Notes: a model not told the origin generated them from the letters alone. Counted from the stretch's first letter, positions 8,364 to 17,343 are shown. The stretch: 55,010 nt of DNA from Pullichristensenella excrementipullorum (GCA_018713365.1 DVOU01000049.1:1-55010); one strand, 5' to 3'. Translations and numbers: made by a program.

Positions 8364-9469
8364 TGCGCGTGGCTGTCATACCGGCGCTCCAGCCGGATCA
8401 GCGCCTTGTTTCCTATGCGCGATCGCTGCTCGCGCGCGGCTTTGCCCGCCTCGTGGTCGTCGATGACGGCAGCGGGCCGGATTACGCCGCCATTTTCGAG
8501 GCCGTGGCCGCCCTGCCGGGTGCGACGGTGTTGCGCCACGCAGTTAACCGCGGCAAAGGAGCGGCGCTGAAAACGGCGTTTGCCCAGCTCCGGGAAACGC
8601 TCGACCAGCCTGCCGTCATCGTCACTGCCGACTGCGACGGCCAGCACGCCGAGGCCGACGTGGAAAACGTCGCCCGCTGCCTCGAACAACGACTGCCCGC
8701 CCGCGCGATCGCGCTCGGCACGCGCGATTTTGGCAAGGACAACGTGCCCTTTAAGAGCCGCGCCGGAAACCGCATCACCTCGGTCTGCTTCCGCCTCGCC
8801 TGCCGCGTCAAACTGCCCGACACGCAGACGGGTCTGCGCGCCTTTTCCACAGAACTGCTCCCGGAGATGCTCGATATAGAGGGCGAGCGCTATGAGTACG
8901 AGATGCGCATGCTCGCTTATGCCGCCAAGCACCGCATCGACCTTGTGCAGTGCCCCATCGAGACGGTCTATGAAAACAACAATGCCGGCTCGCACTTTCA
9001 CCCGTGGCGGGATTCGGCGCGCGTCTACCGCGCCCTGTTCGGCCCGGTCGTCAAGTACGCGCTGGCCTCGCTGGCGGGCACGGCGGTGGACTTTGCCGCC
9101 TTTTATCTGCTCAGCGCCCTCATCTTCCGCGGCGGCGCGCGCGGGGAGATATTCGCCGCGACGGCGCTCGCGCGCGTACTCTCGGCTTCGGTGAATTACC
9201 TCCTCAACCGCCACTTCGTCTTTGCGCGGCACGCACGCGGCGCGGCTCTGCGCTACGCCGTTCTCGCCGTATGCACCTTCCTGCTCTCCTCGGAGGGCGT
9301 CTTTCAGGGCTTCCGCCAGTTGGACGGCGCTCTGGGCGCGGCGGTCGGTTCCGGCGCGCTCAAGACGCTCATCAAGGCCGTGGTCGATACGCTTCTGTTC
9401 ATCATCAACTATCAGCTCTGCCGCCGCTGGGTCTTCCCGGCGCGAAAAAAGATGGATGACAAGAATTGA
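8360..9469 (+). CDS. GT2 glycosyltransferase fused to a GtrA-like membrane domain
   Basis: A 369-residue fusion. Residues 1-225 form a GT-A glycosyltransferase of the dolichyl-phosphate mannose synthase type, with VVVDDGS, NRGKGAALKTAF and the metal-binding TADCDGQH. Residues 226-369 are a four-helix GtrA-like domain ending in NYQLCRRWVF, a typical GtrA end. Such proteins move a sugar onto undecaprenyl phosphate and help present it outside. The start ATGATG at 8360 overlaps the preceding stop; a second ATG follows directly. Upstream in-frame codons back to 7955 lie inside the glycosidase gene and are not used. A strong terminator follows. Confidence 0.88.
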   Translation: MMRVAVIPALQPDQRLVSYARSLLARGFARLVVVDDGSGPDYAAIFEAVAALPGATVLRHAVNRGKGAALKTAFAQLRETLDQPAVIVTADCDGQHAEADVENVARCLEQRLPARAIALGTRDFGKDNVPFKSRAGNRITSVCFRLACRVKLPDTQTGLRAFSTELLPEMLDIEGERYEYEMRMLAYAAKHRIDLVQCPIETVYENNNAGSHFHPWRDSARVYRALFGPVVKYALASLAGTAVDFAAFYLLSALIFRGGARGEIFAATALARVLSASVNYLLNRHFVFARHARGAALRYAVLAVCTFLLSSEGVFQGFRQLDGALGAAVGSGALKTLIKAVVDTLLFIINYQLCRRWVFPARKKMDDKN

Positions 9470-9483
9470 CACATGTCCCCGAC

Positions 9484-9512
9484 GCTCCGTTCGTGAGAAC
9501 GGAGCATTTTTC
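9484..9512 (+). terminator. Rho-independent terminator of the envelope cluster
   Basis: Nine-base stem GCTCCGTTC / GAACGGAGC with loop GTGA, followed by ATTTTTCTT, 14 bases after the stop of the glycosyltransferase gene. Confidence 0.9.
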
Positions 9513-9546
9513 TTGCGCGGATGCCAAGGAACGATAATTACAATGT

Positions 9547-9635
9547 AACCCCTCGACTCGACCAGCGCTGCGGGCGTAAATAGTGCGCATTGTGCAATAT
9601 AAGCGCTGCGCAGGGGTTTTGCGCGTTTTTTATTT
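9547..9635 (+). other. Possible structured RNA element ending in a T-tract
   Basis: An outer pairing AACCCCT (9547-9553) with AGGGGTT (9612-9618) encloses an inner pairing CAGCGCT (9563-9569) with AGCGCTG (9602-9608), and an ATTG-TG-CAAT hairpin near the centre. Alternatively TGCGCA (9607-9612) can pair with TGCGCG (9620-9625) directly before TTTTTT, as a terminator. Two mutually exclusive folds beside a T-tract could be an attenuator or a small RNA, but no known riboswitch motif was recognised and no convincing promoter lies just upstream. Confidence 0.35.
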
Positions 9636-9764
9636 TCCAGATATTCTTGTGACGTAAAATCAATTCGGATACTGTACAATAAGTTGCACGGAAAGATTAG
9701 CATTGACAGCACCATAAATTTCCCGTTTGTACACAGATAAAATGTGTTGTCGGCGTTACCCCTA

Positions 9765-9793
9765 TGGACGCCCATTTTTTGCCATGCTATACT
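9765..9793 (+). promoter_or_regulatory. Promoter of the T7SS operon
   Basis: TGGACG at 9765-9770, 17-base spacer, TATACT at 9788-9793, with TG one base before the -10 (extended -10). Initiation near 9800 would give a leader of about 93 bases before the ATG at 9893. Confidence 0.6.
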
Positions 9794-9810
9794 TTCCTAT
9801 ATGGCTCAAA

Positions 9811-9867
9811 TTTTGCCTTTTGTCAATTCTGGCAAAAGAAACTCCAAAGATTTGCCGCGGTGCGGCA
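9811..9867 (+). promoter_or_regulatory. Leader hairpins of the T7SS operon
   Basis: Two potential hairpins in the predicted leader: TTTTGCC (9811-9817) with GGCAAAA (9831-9837), and TGCCGC (9853-9858) with GCGGCA (9862-9867). The ribosome binding site GGAAGGAGAGG follows at 9876-9886 and is free of both. Any regulatory role is inference. Confidence 0.35.
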
Positions 9868-9892
9868 GGCGAGAGGGAAGGAGAGGCGAACG

Positions 9893-11152
9893 ATGCGCAA
9901 AATGTCCGTGCGACGCCTCGTGGCGACCCTGATGGCGGCAATGGTCGCATTGTTTTTTTGCGGCTTTGCGCAGGCGGAGGGGGCGAGCGGCGCTGTTTCG
10001 GAGGCGACGGCAACGACGCCTGAGGTCGACGGGGCGCCTGCCGCGTCCATCCCGGGAGACGCGGAACTCGAGGCGGAATATGCCGCCGAAAATGGTTACC
10101 AGTTCCTCACCACCGACCCGGAGGGCGTCTACCCGGAGATCATCAACTTCAAGGCGCGCCTGCGCGAACTGGGCTTTTACACGGCGGGCGTTGACGACGG
10201 CACGCTCCAGACCTCTGTGCTGGACCCGCTGACCATGGCGGCGGTCAACGAGGTCTGCCGCCTCAACCCGCAGTTTTCCTATCATCCCAGCGGCGTTTCC
10301 CGGCTGATGTACTGGAACGTCATGAACATGTACGGCTACGGCGACGATCTGAAGACGCCCCTGAGCGGCGATTACCGCGCGCTGGAGCAGGGCGCGGAGG
10401 GCGAGGCGGTCACGGCGGTGCAGAACCGCCTTACCGAGCTGGGCTATGACAGCGCCGCGGGCTATACCTTCACCCCCGGCGTATACGATGAAGGGCTGCA
10501 GGCGGCGGTCGAGGCCTTTGCCCGCGTCAACAACATGACGATGGACGCGCAGACCGGCATATCTGCGGCCCTGCAAAAGCGCCTCTTCGCGGAGGACGCC
10601 GCGCCCTACGCGCCCGGCGAGGGCGGCGAGACGCTCAGCACCGCGCAGCGCATACTCGATTACTTTGCCTCTCCAAGTTCGCTGATGGGCCTTTCGCTGC
10701 CCAACGGCGTGCTTTGGGGCGTGGGCTTCATACTTGTCTGCGTCATCGTCGTCCTGCTGGTGCGCCTCCTTTCGCCGGGCAGCGCCTCTGCGGGCAAGGC
10801 GTCCCCGGGCGGCGCTGTGACCCCGGGAAGCGCTCCGGGCAGGCTCGCCCGCGGCGAAATGGTCTTCACCGTGGACTACAACGGCAAGACCTGCGTCTAC
10901 CGCGAGCAGATCAACAACTACGTGCGCATCGGCCGGGCGACGGACAAGTTCCCACTCGACTTGAGCGACAAGGGCATCTCCCGCAAACACTGCGAGATCT
11001 ACATGAAGGCCGGCAAGCTGATGCTGCGCGACTTTTCCAGCAACGGCACGTTCGTCAACGGCGAATTGTGCCACCACGCGGAGCGGGCACTGTATTCAGG
11101 CGATATGCTCAAGGTCGGCGATCACAGGATCACCGTACAATTCTCCAAATAG
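9893..11152 (+). CDS. Secreted/transmembrane protein with peptidoglycan-binding-like repeats and cytosolic FHA domain
   Basis: A 419-residue single-pass membrane protein. A signal peptide (residues 1-27, ending AQA-EG) is followed by an outer region with two peptidoglycan-binding-like three-helix motifs, INFKARLRELGFYTAGVDDG and, about residue 170, AVTAVQNRLTELGYDS. A membrane helix lies at about 270-293 and a C-terminal FHA domain at about 322-415. The FHA phosphothreonine-binding residues are present: IGRA, S363-R-K-H366 and NGTFVNG. It could link the wall to phosphorylated partners inside the cell. The ATG at 9893 is used because GGAAGGAGAGG precedes it; the longer frame to 9764 would start upstream of the predicted transcription start. 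It is the first gene of the T7SS locus, where a kinase that could create FHA ligands is also encoded. Confidence 0.85.
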   Translation: MRKMSVRRLVATLMAAMVALFFCGFAQAEGASGAVSEATATTPEVDGAPAASIPGDAELEAEYAAENGYQFLTTDPEGVYPEIINFKARLRELGFYTAGVDDGTLQTSVLDPLTMAAVNEVCRLNPQFSYHPSGVSRLMYWNVMNMYGYGDDLKTPLSGDYRALEQGAEGEAVTAVQNRLTELGYDSAAGYTFTPGVYDEGLQAAVEAFARVNNMTMDAQTGISAALQKRLFAEDAAPYAPGEGGETLSTAQRILDYFASPSSLMGLSLPNGVLWGVGFILVCVIVVLLVRLLSPGSASAGKASPGGAVTPGSAPGRLARGEMVFTVDYNGKTCVYREQINNYVRIGRATDKFPLDLSDKGISRKHCEIYMKAGKLMLRDFSSNGTFVNGELCHHAERALYSGDMLKVGDHRITVQFSK

Positions 11153-11163
11153 GGCGGTTGTTT

Positions 11164-11709
11164 ATGGACCGAAAACGCATCATCTATCTTATCCTGGCGC
11201 TGATCCCGGTGCTGTTTTTGCTGTTTCTGCTGGCGATGGTCAATGTGCTGGCCATGCTGCTGGCGGTGGCGGCGCTGCTGGGCGGGCTATTGCTGCTCAA
11301 GCGCTTCAAGCCGGAGTGGTTTGCAAAGCCCGGCGGGCCGCAGCTTCCCTCCATCGTCCCGCCCTCCTGGGCGCAGGATCCGCCCTCGGAAAAGCCCAAG
11401 GTCTACATGGTGCTGTCCGGCAGGGAATACGTAGGCGCCAAGCGCATACAGGTCAACAAGACCACCTATACCATCGGCAGGGACGCGGACAATGATTTTT
11501 GCATCAACGATCCGTGCGTCGGCCGGCACCACTGCCGCATCGAGTACGACCCGGTGGAGAATACCTGCTACGCCATCGACAACGGCTCGGTCAACAGCAC
11601 CTACTTAAACAGCGAGCGCCTGACTGCGGGCCAGCGCTGCCGGCTCATTCAGGGCGACCGCATCCGCATCGCCGACCGCGAATTTGAAGTGGAATACGCC
11701 AATTTCTGA
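11164..11709 (+). CDS. Small membrane-anchored FHA-domain protein
   Basis: A 181-residue protein. Two adjacent hydrophobic segments (about residues 5-24 and 26-46) form a membrane hairpin, then a Pro-rich stretch leads to a cytosolic FHA domain (about residues 80-181). The FHA core has IGRDADND, but the usual SxxH is GRHH, so the serine that normally contacts phosphothreonine is Gly, and NGT is changed to NST. The domain may therefore bind weakly or without phosphate. It starts 11 bases after the first FHA gene and 36 bases before the EssC-like gene. It may be a membrane scaffold for the secretion ATPase; that is inference. Confidence 0.82.
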   Translation: MDRKRIIYLILALIPVLFLLFLLAMVNVLAMLLAVAALLGGLLLLKRFKPEWFAKPGGPQLPSIVPPSWAQDPPSEKPKVYMVLSGREYVGAKRIQVNKTTYTIGRDADNDFCINDPCVGRHHCRIEYDPVENTCYAIDNGSVNSTYLNSERLTAGQRCRLIQGDRIRIADREFEVEYANF

Positions 11710-11745
11710 CCCAGGCCGCAAGGCCCGTACAGAGGAGGAGACCGC

Positions 11746-14700
11746 GTGTATTTTGCATGGCTGACCTTTGGCGACGCCTTCAAGGACGTGTACTTTCCCG
11801 ATCAGGAGAGCTGGATGAGCACCATCATGCTCGGCCAGAACGAGACCGGCTGGGAAAGCGACGTCTACGTCGCCGCCCGCGCGCTGGAAGGCCGCGTCTA
11901 TCTGCGCCCCAGGGCGCCGCTGACGTGGAGCGACGGCACGCACCGGGAGCGCGAAGTCAAGGGCGACGCGCTGCTGAGCATGCGCAACAGCGTCAATGGC
12001 CGCGAGTTCAAGGCCATCATCAAGCGCTGCAAGCGCGAGTATCTGGCCTTTGAAAAGTATCGCATCCCGCAGCGCGCGGTGGTCATCGGGCGCGGCGAGC
12101 GCGTCGACATCCGCGATGACAGCCCGCTGATGAGCGCTGAACACGGCGCGCTGGGCATGTCCCAGGATGGCACCGTGAAGTACCGCGACAATTCCAACAA
12201 CGGCACCTATGTCAACGGCCGCAAGCTCCTGCGCAACACCGCGCGGCTGAGCATCGGCGACGTGCTGGCCTTTCCCACGGGGCTGAAAGTCGTCTATCTG
12301 GGCAACTGCATCGCCGTCAACCGCACCTTGGGCGTCAAAAACAGATTCAATCTGGAGCCATGGCGGCCCGCCCCGGAGAAGCGCCCCCCGGAGGCGGACG
12401 ACCGCGAGGCGCCCAGCGTCTATCAGGAATACCAGCGCGCGCCGCGCATGCTGGTCAAGTGTGAGGCGGAGGATGCGGAGATCGAGGCGCCCATCCCCAA
12501 GCAGAACCAGCAGCAACTGCCGCTGTTTTTGCAGCTCGGTCCTTCGATGACGATGATCCTGCCCATGCTGATGGGCTCCGTGGTCGCCAGCGGCGGCAGC
12601 AATCTGCTCTCCAGCGGCGTGGTGATGATCTCGACCTCCTCCGCGCTGGCGGTGATGTGGGGCCTCATCAACCGCAGCTACCGCAAAAAGCAGGAGCGCG
12701 TCACCGAAAGCACGCGCCTGGAGCGCTACCGCCAGTACATCGAAGAAATGGAAGCCGAACTTCGCGGCATGAACCAAAAAGAACTTGAGCGGCTCGAGGA
12801 GACCTTCCCCAACGCGGCGCAGTGCGCCCAGATGCCGGAACAGCGCTCCGATTCCCTGTGGAACCGCATGCCCACCCACCCGGACTTCCTCTGCGTCCGC
12901 GTGGGCACGGGCGATGTGGACCTGCCCTGCGAGATCACCGTTCCCAAGCAGAAGCTGTCCATCATCGACGATCCCCTCCGCCAGGAGCCGGATCGCCTCA
13001 AGGCCACCTATTCGGTGATGATCGACGCCCCGGTCACGCTGCCGCTGCGCAACGAGGCGGTCATCGGCGTGCTTGGCGGCATGCGCGCCGTCCTCTTTAC
13101 CCAGGGCCTGCTGATGCAGATCGCCGCCCTGCACAGCTATCACGATGTACACATCGCCGTACTCACCGAGGAAGGCAGCGCCTCCCAGTGGCAGTGGACG
13201 CGCTGGCTGCCGCATGTGTTCACCAGCGAGGATCGCGAGCTGCGCATGGTGGCCTATACGCCCGACGACATCCACGACGTCGTCGCCCATCTGGACGAGG
13301 TGCTTTCCATCCGCAAGAGCAACGCCGCCGAGAATGCCGATGCCGACAACGAGGAGGGCGACAAGGACGCCCCGCCGCTGCCGCATTACGTGATCTTCTG
13401 CACGAACTATCGCATCCTCGAGGACGAGCCGATCATGCGCCAGCTGCTCACCAACCGCGCCGGCATGACGCTGGTGATGCTCGGCACGGCGATGACGCAG
13501 CTGCCCAAGGAGTGCCACATCGTGCTGAACATGCAGGGCGGAGATGGCTATCTGCACTCCAGCGAGGGCGACACGCGCAAGATCGACTTTGAATACCCGG
13601 ATCGCGGCCTGATCAAGTCCTTCTCCCGGCGCATGGCGCCCATGCGCGTGCGCGATGTGGCCCAGAACGCCGCCATTCCCACGCTGGTATCCTTTTTGGA
13701 CATCTACGGCGTGCGCCGCGTGGAACAGCTGGAAGTCTGGCGCATGTGGAAGGAAAACCACACCTACGACGGCCTCAAGTCCGTCATCGGCTACCGCGCC
13801 GGGTCCCAGCCCTTTGTGCTGGACATTTCCGACAAGTACCATGGCCCCCACGGCCTGATCGCCGGCACCACCGGCTCGGGCAAGTCGGTCATGCTGGAGA
13901 CCTACATACTCTCCCTGGCGCTCAATTACAGCCCGCGGCAGGTGCAGTTCATCCTCATCGACTACAAGGGCGGCGGCATGGCGGACGCTTTCCGCGCCCT
14001 GCCCCACGTAGCCGGCATCATCGACAACCTCCAGGGCGCGCGCGTCATCGACAGGGCCCTGGCCTCGCTCAACGGCGAGATCCACCGCCGCGAGCGCATC
14101 TTCAAGGCGGTCGGCATCAACAACATCAACGACTATACCCGCAAGTTCGGCGAGGAGGAGGGCATGGAGCTTCCGCACCTCATCATCATCGTCGATGAAT
14201 TTGCCGAACTCAAGAGCGAGCAGTCGGAGTTCATGGCCGAGCTGGTCAGCGCCTCGCGCGTGGGCCGTTCCCTCGGCATCCACCTCATCCTCGCCACGCA
14301 GAAGCCCTCCAACTCCGTCAGCGACGAGATCTGGGCCAACTCCCGCTTCCACCTCTGCCTGCGCGTGCAGACGCGGCAGGACTCCATGGAGATGCTCAAG
14401 CGCCCGGACGCCGCCTACATCAAGGGCATGGGCCGCTGCTTTATCCAGATCGGCAACGACGAACTCTTCGAGCAGGTGCAGACCAGCTACTCCGGCCTCG
14501 ACTATCGCCCGGACGAGCCGCGCCCGGAGGAGATGCCGCAGCTGCTCGACCCCACGGGCCACGTCGTGCGCGCGCCCAAAAAGCGCGAGGAGGAAAAGGC
14601 GGAGATCCTCAAGGTGCGCGGCGAATTGTCGGGCAAGAACGCACAGGACGCGAAGGGAACCGAGGCGCAGCCCGAGGCCCTCAAGAGCGCGGAAAAGCGC

Positions 14701-16587
14701 ACGCAGATGACGGCTGTGCTGGAGCGCATTTATGAGGTCGCCGGCGAACACGGCATGGCCCAGACCAAGCCCATGTGGCTGCCCGAGCTGCCCGCGCACA
14801 TCTATCTGCGCGATCTGGACTTCTTCCGCTGCGCCGCGAGCGCCGGGGAAGGCTGGCCCGACCCCGCGGGCAATATCCGCATCCCCCTGGGCCTTGCCGA
14901 CGACGTCGCCCATCAGCGCTATCTGCCCTTCTGGGCGGACCTGACCGAGATGCGCAACATCATCGCCGTCGGTCTGGCTGGCTCGGGCAAGACCACGCTC
15001 GTGCAGAGCATGGTCTATTCCCTCTGCCAGATCTACGACCCGGCGCACGTCCATCTCTACATCCTCAGCCTCACCAGCCAGACGCTGGGCACGCTCGCAG
15101 CCTTCCCGCAGGTGGGAGACGTGGTCTTCGACGGCGAGGACATGGAGCAGAAGCGCTTTGTCAACATGCTCTTTGCCGAGATGGAACGCCGCGCGGAGCT
15201 GTTCGCCGCCGCTTCGACAGACAGCTTCATCGAATACAATCGCGCCCGCCGCAAGGCCGGCGAAGCGCCGCAGCCGGCGATCATCGTCTTCATCGACCGC
15301 TTCAAGCAGTTCTGGGACCTGTTCGCCAACGACGAAGCCTACGCAAACCGCATCCAGAAGCTCGTTCAGGAAGGCAGCGGCCGCGGCATCCACTTTGTAG
15401 TCACGGCGATGGCGAAAAACGAGGTCCCCAGCCGCTGGCATTCCTTCTTTGGCGGCATTGCCCTGCAACTGAAGGAAAAGAGCGACTATTCCGAATGTAT
15501 CGGCAAGCGCGTTCCCTACGACATGCCGCCGATTGCCACCGTCGTCGGGCGCGGCATGGGCGTGCTTCAGGGCGGCATTTTCGAGGTGCAGCTGGCCATG
15601 GGCGGCGCCGCGCCGGAGCGCTGGGAGGGGCAGAGCGCCCCCATGGAGGATGTCGAGCGCTTCGCCATCGACACAGCGCTGCCCGCGCAGGAAGAACCCG
15701 TCACCGACGTCGAACGCGCGCAGCAGATCGGCGCCTGCGCCCGCGCCTTCGACGCGCGCTGGAGCGGGGCGCGTCCCGCCGCCATCCCGCGCATCCCGCA
15801 GGAGCCGACCTGGGAGATGCTCTTCAAGGCGCATGGCTTTGCCCAGACGCGCAAGGCGCCCTTTGAAGTGCCCGTGGGCTACGACATGGAGGCCGGCTGC
15901 GTGGCGACCATCAACATCGAGGAAGCGCCCTCGTGGGCGGTCTACGGCCCGCGCCGCTGCGGCGTGACCAACTTCCTCAAGCAGACGGCGCGCGTGATGA
16001 AGGATCGCGGCGCGGATGTCTGCGTCTTCGGCGATGTCGCGTGGAACGCGCTGGCGAGCGCTCTGGACATCCAGCTTTGCACCACGCCGGAGCAGATCGC
16101 CGACTATCTGCAATCGTTTATCGTCAACTGCGCCCGCCCCCGCAAGCCGCTGCGCGACGCTGCCATGGAAAAGGGCAAGGCGGCCCTGCGTCGGCAGGCG
16201 GCGGAGTTCCGCCAGGTATGCCTGCTCATCGACAACGCCGAGCGCCTCTACGATATGTTCAACGTCGAGGCCTATCGCAAGCATCTGCCGGTGGTACAGG
16301 GCCTGCTGGGCGAGATCGCGGAAAAGCCGTATTACAACATCCTGATGATGATGGGCATTTCCCAGCCCAAAGCGGCGGTGGTCATGCAGGAGCCGCTGCG
16401 CAAGCTGGTCTCTCAGGGGCGCGCCATCGCGCTGGGCGGCAAATTGAACGAGTTCGACCCCTGCAATGTCGGCCAGCCCCTGCCCTCGCGCCTGCGCGGC
16501 GCGGCGCTGCCCAAGGGGCAGGCGTTTGTCGGCGACAACGGCACGGTCTCCCAGATCGTCGTTTCGCTGGCCGAAACAGAACAGTGA
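11746..16587 (+). CDS. essC: EssC-like type VII secretion ATPase with N-terminal FHA domain
   Basis: A 1613-residue FtsK/SpoIIIE-type protein, the motor and substrate receptor of type VIIb secretion. An FHA domain lies at about residues 100-190 (IGRGERVD, SAEH, NNGTYVNG). Two membrane helices lie at about 265-305 and three P-loop domains follow. D1 is intact: Walker A G707TTGSGKS714 and Walker B LIIIVDEFAEL with D817 and E818. D2 has Walker A GLAGSGKTT (1076-1084), but its Walker B reads IVFIDRF, with Arg in place of the catalytic Glu. D3 is degenerate: GPRRCGVT (1401-1408) has Val in place of the Walker A Lys. This pattern of one active and two weakened domains is known for EssC. The start is a GTG at 11746 with AGAGGAGGAG just upstream. 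The gene follows two FHA genes and precedes the regulator. Confidence 0.95.
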   Translation: MYFAWLTFGDAFKDVYFPDQESWMSTIMLGQNETGWESDVYVAARALEGRVYLRPRAPLTWSDGTHREREVKGDALLSMRNSVNGREFKAIIKRCKREYLAFEKYRIPQRAVVIGRGERVDIRDDSPLMSAEHGALGMSQDGTVKYRDNSNNGTYVNGRKLLRNTARLSIGDVLAFPTGLKVVYLGNCIAVNRTLGVKNRFNLEPWRPAPEKRPPEADDREAPSVYQEYQRAPRMLVKCEAEDAEIEAPIPKQNQQQLPLFLQLGPSMTMILPMLMGSVVASGGSNLLSSGVVMISTSSALAVMWGLINRSYRKKQERVTESTRLERYRQYIEEMEAELRGMNQKELERLEETFPNAAQCAQMPEQRSDSLWNRMPTHPDFLCVRVGTGDVDLPCEITVPKQKLSIIDDPLRQEPDRLKATYSVMIDAPVTLPLRNEAVIGVLGGMRAVLFTQGLLMQIAALHSYHDVHIAVLTEEGSASQWQWTRWLPHVFTSEDRELRMVAYTPDDIHDVVAHLDEVLSIRKSNAAENADADNEEGDKDAPPLPHYVIFCTNYRILEDEPIMRQLLTNRAGMTLVMLGTAMTQLPKECHIVLNMQGGDGYLHSSEGDTRKIDFEYPDRGLIKSFSRRMAPMRVRDVAQNAAIPTLVSFLDIYGVRRVEQLEVWRMWKENHTYDGLKSVIGYRAGSQPFVLDISDKYHGPHGLIAGTTGSGKSVMLETYILSLALNYSPRQVQFILIDYKGGGMADAFRALPHVAGIIDNLQGARVIDRALASLNGEIHRRERIFKAVGINNINDYTRKFGEEEGMELPHLIIIVDEFAELKSEQSEFMAELVSASRVGRSLGIHLILATQKPSNSVSDEIWANSRFHLCLRVQTRQDSMEMLKRPDAAYIKGMGRCFIQIGNDELFEQVQTSYSGLDYRPDEPRPEEMPQLLDPTGHVVRAPKKREEEKAEILKVRGELSGKNAQDAKGTEAQPEALKSAEKRTQMTAVLERIYEVAGEHGMAQTKPMWLPELPAHIYLRDLDFFRCAASAGEGWPDPAGNIRIPLGLADDVAHQRYLPFWADLTEMRNIIAVGLAGSGKTTLVQSMVYSLCQIYDPAHVHLYILSLTSQTLGTLAAFPQVGDVVFDGEDMEQKRFVNMLFAEMERRAELFAAASTDSFIEYNRARRKAGEAPQPAIIVFIDRFKQFWDLFANDEAYANRIQKLVQEGSGRGIHFVVTAMAKNEVPSRWHSFFGGIALQLKEKSDYSECIGKRVPYDMPPIATVVGRGMGVLQGGIFEVQLAMGGAAPERWEGQSAPMEDVERFAIDTALPAQEEPVTDVERAQQIGACARAFDARWSGARPAAIPRIPQEPTWEMLFKAHGFAQTRKAPFEVPVGYDMEAGCVATINIEEAPSWAVYGPRRCGVTNFLKQTARVMKDRGADVCVFGDVAWNALASALDIQLCTTPEQIADYLQSFIVNCARPRKPLRDAAMEKGKAALRRQAAEFRQVCLLIDNAERLYDMFNVEAYRKHLPVVQGLLGEIAEKPYYNILMMMGISQPKAAVVMQEPLRKLVSQGRAIALGGKLNEFDPCNVGQPLPSRLRGAALPKGQAFVGDNGTVSQIVVSLAETEQ

Positions 16588-16605
16588 GCAAGGCGGGTGT
16601 CAGGC

Positions 16606-17343
16606 ATGTTGCCGGTGGTAGTTTGCGAGGAGGATCGCGCCCTGCGCGCGCGCTGGCTGAGCGCCCTGGAGGCGCTGGCCCGGCAGCGCTATCCTCTTCT
16701 CAGGTATGAGGCGTTGCCGGGCGGCGCGCGCGAACTGACGCGGGCGCTGGAGGCGGAGAGCGGCATCATGCTGGTCATCCTCGCCGTCACAGAGGCCGCG
16801 GAGGAGAGCGTCCGCCTCTTTGCCAGCGTCATGGAGCGCAACCGCGACAACTACGTGCTGCTCTGCCTGCACGACGCCGCGCGCCTCAACGCCGTACTCA
16901 GCCGCTGCATGCGACCCGCGGGCATACTGCTTTCGCCCTTCGATGAGGACGGCATGCTCGCCAGCCTTGACCGCGTGCTGCGCGACTACACCGCCCTCTA
17001 CGCCGAGGAGAGCCGCGAGAGCTATATGACCGTCACCTCGGGCAAGACGCTGCGCCGCATCGCCTACCGCGACATAGAGTATTTCGAGGCGCAGGACAAG
17101 CTGCTCAACATCTGCACCCGGCGCTACGTCGCCTCGGTGCGCGCCAGCCTCAACGCGGTGGAAAAGGAGCTGCCGCCGCAATTCATCCGCTGCCATCGCT
17201 CCTACATCGTCAACCGCGCCTGCGTGGAGCGGCTGGATATGCCGGCGATGACGCTGTATCTTTCGTCCGGGGAAAGGTTGCCCGTCTCCCGCTCGTGCAA
17301 GGAAGCCTTGCGCGAGGGGCTGCGGGCGGAGGGCAAGGCATGA
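16606..17343 (+). CDS. LytTR-family regulator with a receiver-like domain lacking the phospho-acceptor
   Basis: A 245-residue predicted DNA-binding regulator. The N-terminal about 125 residues resemble a response-regulator receiver: VVVCEEDRALRARW matches the start with its acidic pair, but where the phosphorylated Asp should end strand 3 the sequence is IMLVILAVTEAAEE, with no Asp. The C-terminal about 100 residues are a LytTR domain (IEYFEAQDKLLNI, FIRCHRSYIVNRACVERLD). No sensor kinase gene is nearby, so control is probably by protein contact or another signal. An ATG at 16606 with AAGGCGGG upstream is preferred over an in-frame GTG at 16597. It lies directly after the EssC-like gene and overlaps the next gene by four bases, so it is a good candidate for regulating this locus. 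Confidence 0.8.
   Translation: MLPVVVCEEDRALRARWLSALEALARQRYPLLRYEALPGGARELTRALEAESGIMLVILAVTEAAEESVRLFASVMERNRDNYVLLCLHDAARLNAVLSRCMRPAGILLSPFDEDGMLASLDRVLRDYTALYAEESRESYMTVTSGKTLRRIAYRDIEYFEAQDKLLNICTRRYVASVRASLNAVEKELPPQFIRCHRSYIVNRACVERLDMPAMTLYLSSGERLPVSRSCKEALREGLRAEGKA

Larger units (their letters stand above)
9470..9892. other. 423-base intergenic region before the T7SS locus
   Basis: No credible gene lies here. In order it holds a rho-independent terminator (9484-9512), a possible structured RNA (9547-9635), an AT-rich stretch of about 130 bases, an extended -10 promoter (9765-9793) and a leader with two hairpins (9811-9867). It is much more AT-rich than its flanks. Confidence 0.7.

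Noticed and set aside
11605..16284. Very long open frame of 1559 codons on the minus strand opposite the EssC-like gene
   Set aside because: It is a high-GC shadow frame: no ribosome binding site, His/Gly/Ala/Arg-rich sequence without any domain, and it overlaps a full set of well-supported ATPase motifs on the plus strand.
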